NCBI GenBank assembly: GCA_003116995.1 | Contig: BDSL01000096.1 | Location: 124,001 to 188,000 of the forward strand | Direction of reading: 5' to 3' | DNA length: 64,000 nt | Source of the DNA: Yamagishiella unicocca | Lineage: Eukaryota; Chlorophyta; Chlorophyceae; Chlamydomonadales; Volvocaceae | Part shown: positions 59,362-64,000 of the stretch, one piece after another | Layout of the letters: each line of letters starts with the position of its first letter | Position numbering within the stretch: position 1 is the stretch's first letter | Translations under genes and position numbers: made by a program | Notes under the pieces: model-generated | What the model saw: the letters and a program-made list of their open reading frames with translations, nothing else | The model's database searches: none | Told to the model about the DNA's origin: nothing

Positions 59362-60057
59362 AGATGGCCATCACCATGGTTCGCAGTGACCACGGCGAGT
59401 TGAGTGGCAAGATGGACATGATCTTGCTGCAAATTACCGCCCTACAGGATGGAAGGGCCAACGAGGAGCGGGACGCTTCACTAATGGCACTTATTAGCCA
59501 ATGGGCCCAGGGAGGAGGCCCATTGGCTAATAAGTGCCACTAGTGAAGAGTCCCGCTCCTCGTTGGCCCTTCTATCCTGTAGGGCGGTAATTTGCAGCAA
59601 GATCATGTCCATCTTGCCACTCAACTCGTCGTGGTCACTGCGAACCATGGTGATGGCCATCTTCAGTGCTAATAAGTGCCATTAGCACTTATTAGCCAAT
59701 GGGCCTCCTCCCTGGGCGGAATGTTCGACGAGGCACGGAGCCAGGAGCTGGTTCTGGAGAAACTGCAGGAGCGCAACATCTCTCCGCAACCAACTCTGGC
59801 CGACATCAAAAGGTTGTGGCTGAGCGCTACCGAATTAGGATGGGCGAGCTTGACAGGTGTGGGCACCGCACTGCCGCCTACCGCGGCCGTGCTGGGGCCT
59901 GGCAAACTGGCTTTGGTAGCGATCAGCCACAACCTTTTGACGTCGGCCAGAGGTTGGTTGCGGAGAGATGTTGCACTCCTGCAGTTTCTCCAGAACCAGC
60001 TCCTGGCTCCTGGGTCGAACATTCCGCCCAGGGAGGAGGCCCATTGGCTAATAAGTG
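59362..60057. repeat. Nested palindromes of gag sequence
   Basis: Two successive large palindromes: arms about 59362-59510 and 59519-59664 (centre near 59514), and about 59686-59830 and 59920-60057 (centre near 59880). A 30-bp palindrome sits between them (GCTAATAAGTGCCATTAGCA, centre near 59679). All carry gag coding sequence such as ALISQWASSLGGMFD and ELVLEKLQERNISPQPT, alternating in direction. Confidence 0.85.
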
Positions 60058-60183
60058 CCATTAGTGAACCGTCCCGCTCCTCGTTGGCCCTTCCATCCTG
60101 TAGGGTGGTAATTTGCAGCAAGATCATGTCCATCTTGCCACTCAACTCGTCGTGGTCACTGCGAACCATGGTGATGGCCGTCT

Positions 60184-60507
60184 TCAGGCCCCGCTTTCCA
60201 GCACCTTGACTTTGTTCGACATTGCGTTGCGCATGGCTTCCTCAACCTGCGCTGCAGCCGTTGCTTGCTCCTGAGTCCTGGCAGGGAGCTGGGTCCCGGA
60301 GGCGGGCGACTTTACCTTTTCGCCTTCTGTGTCCATCTGCGCGGGCGCATTATTTTGAAAATTAGGAGCAGAATTAATTATTGATTGTTCCTGTTGTTGT
60401 TCTTCGACGTTATCATCACACTCAGTGCGACATTTATCCAGTCGACGCTTTGCTCGCATGAACTGTTTGAACAGCAGCATATCTGCCATCGATAACTTTG
60501 TTGCCAT
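60184..60507 (-). CDS. gag: gag N-terminal fragment of the LTR element
   Basis: 107 codons from ATG at 60507, 47 bp downstream of the primer-binding-site-like sequence in element sense. Begins MATKLSMADMLLFKQFMRAK, followed by an acidic Gln-rich region (DDNVEEQQQEQSI) and a Lys/Thr/Glu-rich stretch. The stop follows at the junction with the palindromic segment. It would connect to the gag core at 58447-57607 in an unrearranged element. The function would be the N-terminal part of the virus-like-particle shell protein. Confidence 0.75.
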   Translation of the reverse strand: MATKLSMADMLLFKQFMRAKRRLDKCRTECDDNVEEQQQEQSIINSAPNFQNNAPAQMDTEGEKVKSPASGTQLPARTQEQATAAAQVEEAMRNAMSNKVKVLESGA

Positions 60508-60553
60508 TTAGGGAGGGTTAGCCTATTGGCGCCCTAAAGGAGAGGATCTACAG

Positions 60554-60570
60554 CCTGACCCTCGATACCA
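60554..60570 (-). other. Primer-binding-site-like sequence
   Basis: On the minus strand, 3 bp after the 5' LTR: TGGTATCGAGGGTCAGG. It begins with TGG, as expected for the complement of a tRNA CCA end. The first seven bases match the initiator-Met tRNA complement (TGGTATC), then diverge. The same sequence follows the inverted LTR at 58940. Confidence 0.6.
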
Positions 60571-60573
60571 AAT

Positions 60574-61054
60574 TGTAGTAAGCATGCGACAGAAGCTTAC
60601 CTTCGTGGTGTGGTAGGAATCCTGCGGATCCTGACTGTCGGAAGCGGGTTGGTCGAACCGAAGGATCCTGATTGTTGGAAGCATGTTGGTCGAACCAAAG
60701 AGTCCGTGCCGAAGACCGATCACATACTATATATAAAAACGGTGGCAGCGGAGTCTTAAACTTCGAACACTAAGTAACGTGATACGTTGTGTCTGGCCAT
60801 AACACCCCACCTGGATGGTTTATATCTCGGTCCACCTGCTGGAGGTGTCAGTACGACATTTGATCATGATCATGTAGGGCCCGACATAGGAGGGTCCTTG
60901 TGCGTTACACCATCATGTAGGGCCCGCCTGAGCATTAGCCAATTACACCAGACTCGTATGTGGCGTAGGCCGCAAGTCCGCTAAACACAATAGGCCGTAA
61001 TTAGTATTACATGTTATTATATGTATTTGTGTAAGGTAAATGTAGCTTGCTACA
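60574..61054 (-). repeat. 5' LTR (element sense), 481 bp, complete
   Basis: In element sense it begins TGTAGCAAGC and ends GCTTACTACA. It contains several TGTAA/TAATTA motifs near the start and a TATATATAG box near the 3' third. It is the only copy with both ends intact. Confidence 0.85.
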
Positions 61055-61568
61055 CCTCCGGGGGTGGTGGAGTTCTGGGCCCTTCTTGGGGGGTTTGCTG
61101 TGTTGGGACTGGCCGCAGTGGGGCCTCGGCATCATTATGTTGCAGGTAGTTTCTGGTCGCTTTGTGTGTGAGGGGCCCGCTGACGTGATTGCTGCTCAGC
61201 TAGCTGCTCAGCTATTGCTAGCTGTGAAGTACCGCCATCAGGTCGACTGTGGACCATGTTGGGGACACGATGAGGCTGTGTGGCCTGCACGACTTACAGC
61301 AGGAGTCTGTACATGCCGCGACGAAAATTGTCGATCCACCAGGCGTACGAGCATGGTTGCACACCGAAGAACCGCTACCGAACTGCTACCGAACCAATAT
61401 AACCAATCAACCAGCTAAGATGCAGCTCGCATACCAGGAAAGGCTATGTATCACACAACAAACATATATCACTCGTGCAAGAACAACCGTTAAATCCAGA
61501 CACCCAACTCGCTCTAGCAATCTCCTGCTGCTTGATGGCCTACTCTCTCGCTCCGCATGGATCTAGGT
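61055..61568. repeat. Right continuation of segmental duplication, copy 2
   Basis: Aligns with 41744-42273: GGTGGTGGAGTTCTGGGCCC, GGACTGGCCGCAGTGGGGCC, CAGCTAAGATGCAGCTCGCA. Lacks a 17-bp stretch present near 41999 and has small substitutions. Ends at the TAGGT target site of the next insertion. Confidence 0.9.
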
Positions 61569-61860
61569 TGTAGCATGGAGGCTGCGGACTTAGCAGAGCT
61601 ACGCCGCGGCTCCAATGTCGCATAAATACATAATTGTATAATGACCGTTAAGGTCTACAAACCACACTTAGGGTGTGGGCAGCGGAACAGGTGATACAAC
61701 GCTCGTTGGGGTAGGGCAGGTGCCATCGCATACATACTGCGGTCTGGGTCCGAGTCCCAGCTATACTCATTCGGCCATCCCTTGTTGACTATCGAGTTAG
61801 ATCCGACTTCCGCTGCCCACACCCTAAGTGTGGTCCTAAGTAAGGAGCACCTTCGTTACA
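61569..61860. mobile_element. Solo-LTR-like element, 292 bp, with 5-bp target duplication
   Basis: Begins TGTAGCATGG and ends CCTTCGTTACA, flanked by TAGGT at 61564-61568 and 61861-61865. The paralogous empty site is at 42269-42273. It has a 26-bp perfect internal inverted repeat (61662-61687 with 61808-61833, core CACACTTAGGGTGTGGGCAG). A B-box-like GGTCCGAGTCCC lies near 61757. It could be a solo LTR, a miniature LTR element or a foldback MITE. Confidence 0.75.
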
Positions 61861-62094
61861 TAGGTACACGCCGACCTGCTGTGGCAGTAGAAACTGCTGC
61901 ATCATATGTACGCGCTTCAAACCTCTTGATGCTGCTCGACGGAAGCAACAGCAAAGTGATGCCTGTTGTTGCGTACGAACTGCGACTACAACTGCCAGCT
62001 CGATGTGCCCAGCCAAGCCTATTTACAACTTATGTACGAAGATGAATCTGCTGCTTTCTGGCGTGACTTGGCCAATAAGCCGCTGTCTATTTAA

Positions 62095-64000
62095 TTACTT
62101 ATGTACAGGCAGGTACGTCGCGTGTCGCCGAGCACACGTCGAGAGGCCACCCGCCGACGACGCCTGCATGCAGATCGTCTTTTGGGCGTCGATGTGGAAC
62201 GCGACCCACACGGTGGTGGTCGTCGAGCTGCGAGCGCCGTCGAGGGCCAGGTCCACAGTGAAGCGCTGCGGCCCCGTGATGGGCACCGCGGGCACCGGCA
62301 CGGCAGCTGGCTTCCAGGAGCCTGTGGTCAAGTGAGTAAGTGAGTAAGGCGGGCAGGCAGCAAGCGGGACATGTGCATGATGAGGATTGGCTGGCTGCCG
62401 GTGTTGGGATTGGGGTCGGGGCAGCAGCACTTCCTAACATGACATCACTCCGTTCTCGCTCTGGCTGATAGTTTTGGTCACCTCCTTTGGGGTAGAAATC
62501 CAACCTGTGCCTATTATAAAACGGTCCTGCTACATGGTCAGAGCCGGAAGTAAGGGGCTCACCAGGGGCGGAAGACGCGAAGCTGGTGTAGCCAATGTAC
62601 ATGTGTACGGCGGTTGCTATGAGGTCAGAGCTGGGGATGTAGGCGGAGCAGCGCACCGTCACGAGGGTAGCGTTCACGTTGGACCTGCGCCAAGTAGGTT
62701 CAGGTCCGGGCAGGTCAACCAGTGAGGAGAGCACCAGCCAGCATGTGGCTAGGTGAAGCTAGCTAAGTACGAGGCGAGAGTATTAGGGCGTGACTGGGTC
62801 GGCGGCATAAGCATAGCCTGAAGGCCAGACGCCGGGTCCGGATCATAAATACATTTGTTGCACGTCACGGCAAGCAGGTACCGGCGGCATCACGCAAGTA
62901 GACATCGCTCGGAAGGAATTTATGCGTTCACAAGGCCCGATGCTATGTGTACTCACACGCTGATGTCCAAGCCTCCGAAGGAGTAGCCTTTAGACGCGTC
63001 GTTCTGTGCGCAGCCCGCGCAGATGAAGACGGAGTCCGCTTGCGTGGTGTAGGTCTGACTCGCAGGCGGCAGGGGCACACGGAAGATGCCTCCCCACCTG
63101 CAGCAGGCAAGCAAGCATGGGGCGGCGGGTACATGCACGGTACCTGTCAATGGGGCGTATGGCGCGAACATGAGGACATGGAGACATGGACGTTTACACG
63201 CCCCTCAAATCCATTTCAACATGTAAGTGTCATGGACGTCGGAGGGACAAAGCAACGGTGTAGTGAACTTGTTGTTATCGGATACTGGTGCCCAGTCGAA
63301 TGAGACTTGACTGTTGTTCGTGAATGCCATTGTTCCGTTAGCGTAGCATGCCGGTACGGCACCACTGACCGAGTTCGCAGGCATTAGGCCACGGGGGAAC
63401 GCCCATGCCGTGTCCGCGCAAGCAGGGGGGGGACTGCTGGGAGGCATAGCGAGCGCGATGGCAGGAAAGGAGGGGCTAGGGGGGGGCTGGGAGGCGGGGG
63501 GCTAGGAGGAGGAGGGCTGGGAGGCGGCGGGCTAGGCGGCGGGCTGGGAGGCGGCGGGCTGGGCGGAGGAGGGCTGGGGGGCGGCGGGCTAGGCGGAGGG
63601 CTGGGTGGCGGCGGGCTCGGGGGAGGGCTGGGAGGCGGTGGGCTCGGGGGAGGGCTGGGAGGCGGCGGGCTAGGGGGAGGGCTGGGAGGTGGCGGGCTGG
63701 GCGGAGGAGGGCTGGGGGGAGGAGGGCTAGGGGGAGGGCTGGGAGGCGACAGGCTAGGGGAGGGCTGGGAGGCGGCGGGCTAGGGGGAGGGCTGGGAGGC
63801 GGCGGGCTTGGCGGAGGAGGGCTGGGAGGCGGCGGGCTTGGGGGAGGGCTGGGAGGCGGCAGGCTGGGCGGATGAGGGCTGGGTGGCGGCGTGCTCGGGG
63901 GAGGGCTGGGAGGCGGCGGGCTCGGGGGAGGGCTGGGAGGCGGTGGGCTCGGGGGAGGGCTGGGAGGCGGCGGGCTCGGGGGAGGGCTGGGAGGCTGCGG
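62095..64000 (-). pseudogene. Second pherophorin copy, decaying; 5' end outside window
   Basis: Exons equivalent to copy 1: 64000-63269 (continues), 63097-62957, 62684-62563, 62321-62095. Nearly identical to 42572-44600, with four lesions. (1) A 16-bp deletion at the exon 2 donor changes GTAAGG to GTTCAC. (2) One base is missing at about 63478-63485. (3) Another is missing at about 63755, shifting the Ser-Pro rod out of frame with the C-terminal domain. (4) The stop codon is changed, so the last exon runs on about 23 residues to 62095 (ends TYLPVHK). It retains TGTAA at 62023. The single-base losses are in G runs and could be assembly errors; the donor and stop changes are not. Confidence 0.8.

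Larger units (their letters stand above)
54875..61054 (-). mobile_element. Rearranged LTR retrotransposon with 5-bp target duplication
   Basis: Starts TGTAGTAAGC and ends GCTTGCTACA, flanked by CCTCC at 54870-54874 and 61055-61059. The empty site is at 41744-41748 in the paralogous flank. The element sense is minus. The 5' LTR is 60574-61054 (481 bp). A 3-bp spacer and a primer-binding-site-like TGGTATCGAGGGTCAGG follow at 60570-60554, then the gag start at 60507. Inside, LTR and gag pieces recur in both orientations. I recognise no protease, RT or integrase. The element is non-autonomous as it stands. Confidence 0.88.

Overview
The window looks like nuclear DNA of a volvocine green alga (Chlamydomonas/Volvox group). 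The evidence is intron-rich genes with short GT-AG introns, most exon joins preserving reading frame, TGTAA-type polyadenylation signals, a hydroxyproline-rich pherophorin-type wall protein, an LRR-class III cyclase, a receptor-type TKL kinase, and abundant LINE and LTR retroelement debris. Base composition is less GC-extreme than I would expect for Chlamydomonas reinhardtii, so Volvox, Eudorina or another relative is possible. The species is inference.

Layout. 1-3947 (-): 5' portion of a membrane receptor with LRRs, a TM helix and a class III nucleotide cyclase domain, running off the left edge. 3948-11933: gene-poor repeat land (LINE 3' end, dispersed families called A, B and F here, and base-skewed GC-rich blocks). 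11934-17844 (+): a complete 11-exon farnesyl diphosphate synthase gene, 360 aa, every intron in phase 0. 20322-21182 (-) and 21494-23996 (+): a divergent pair, a membrane protein with a C-terminal heavy-metal-associated domain and a probably plastid-targeted DUF4864-like protein. 27350-36789 (-): a receptor-like Ser/Thr kinase with extracellular exons, one TM exon and a kinase domain that includes an 18-nt microexon.

37381-64000 is a repeat-driven region around a pherophorin-type gene. The intact copy (42572-46773, -) is 5 exons and 1126 aa with a long Ser-Pro rod. A second, decaying copy (62095 to beyond 64000, -) carries two -1 indels in the rod, a changed splice donor and a lost stop codon. 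The duplicated flank was later hit twice by LTR-type elements. One is a 6,180-bp element (54875-61054) with a CCTCC target duplication. The other is a 292-bp solo-LTR-like element (61569-61860) with a TAGGT duplication. Both have clean empty sites in the intact copy. The large element is internally scrambled into inverted LTR and gag pieces. To its left lies a decayed LINE (RT thumb to RNase H) that ends in a 226-bp-arm hairpin.

I see no operon-like system, CRISPR array or defence island. The genes look like ordinary algal nuclear genes (signalling, isoprenoid synthesis, metal handling, extracellular matrix). The unusual content is the duplication plus retroelement history at 37-64 kb. Exon coordinates were deduced by eye from splice signals and phase, not from transcripts.
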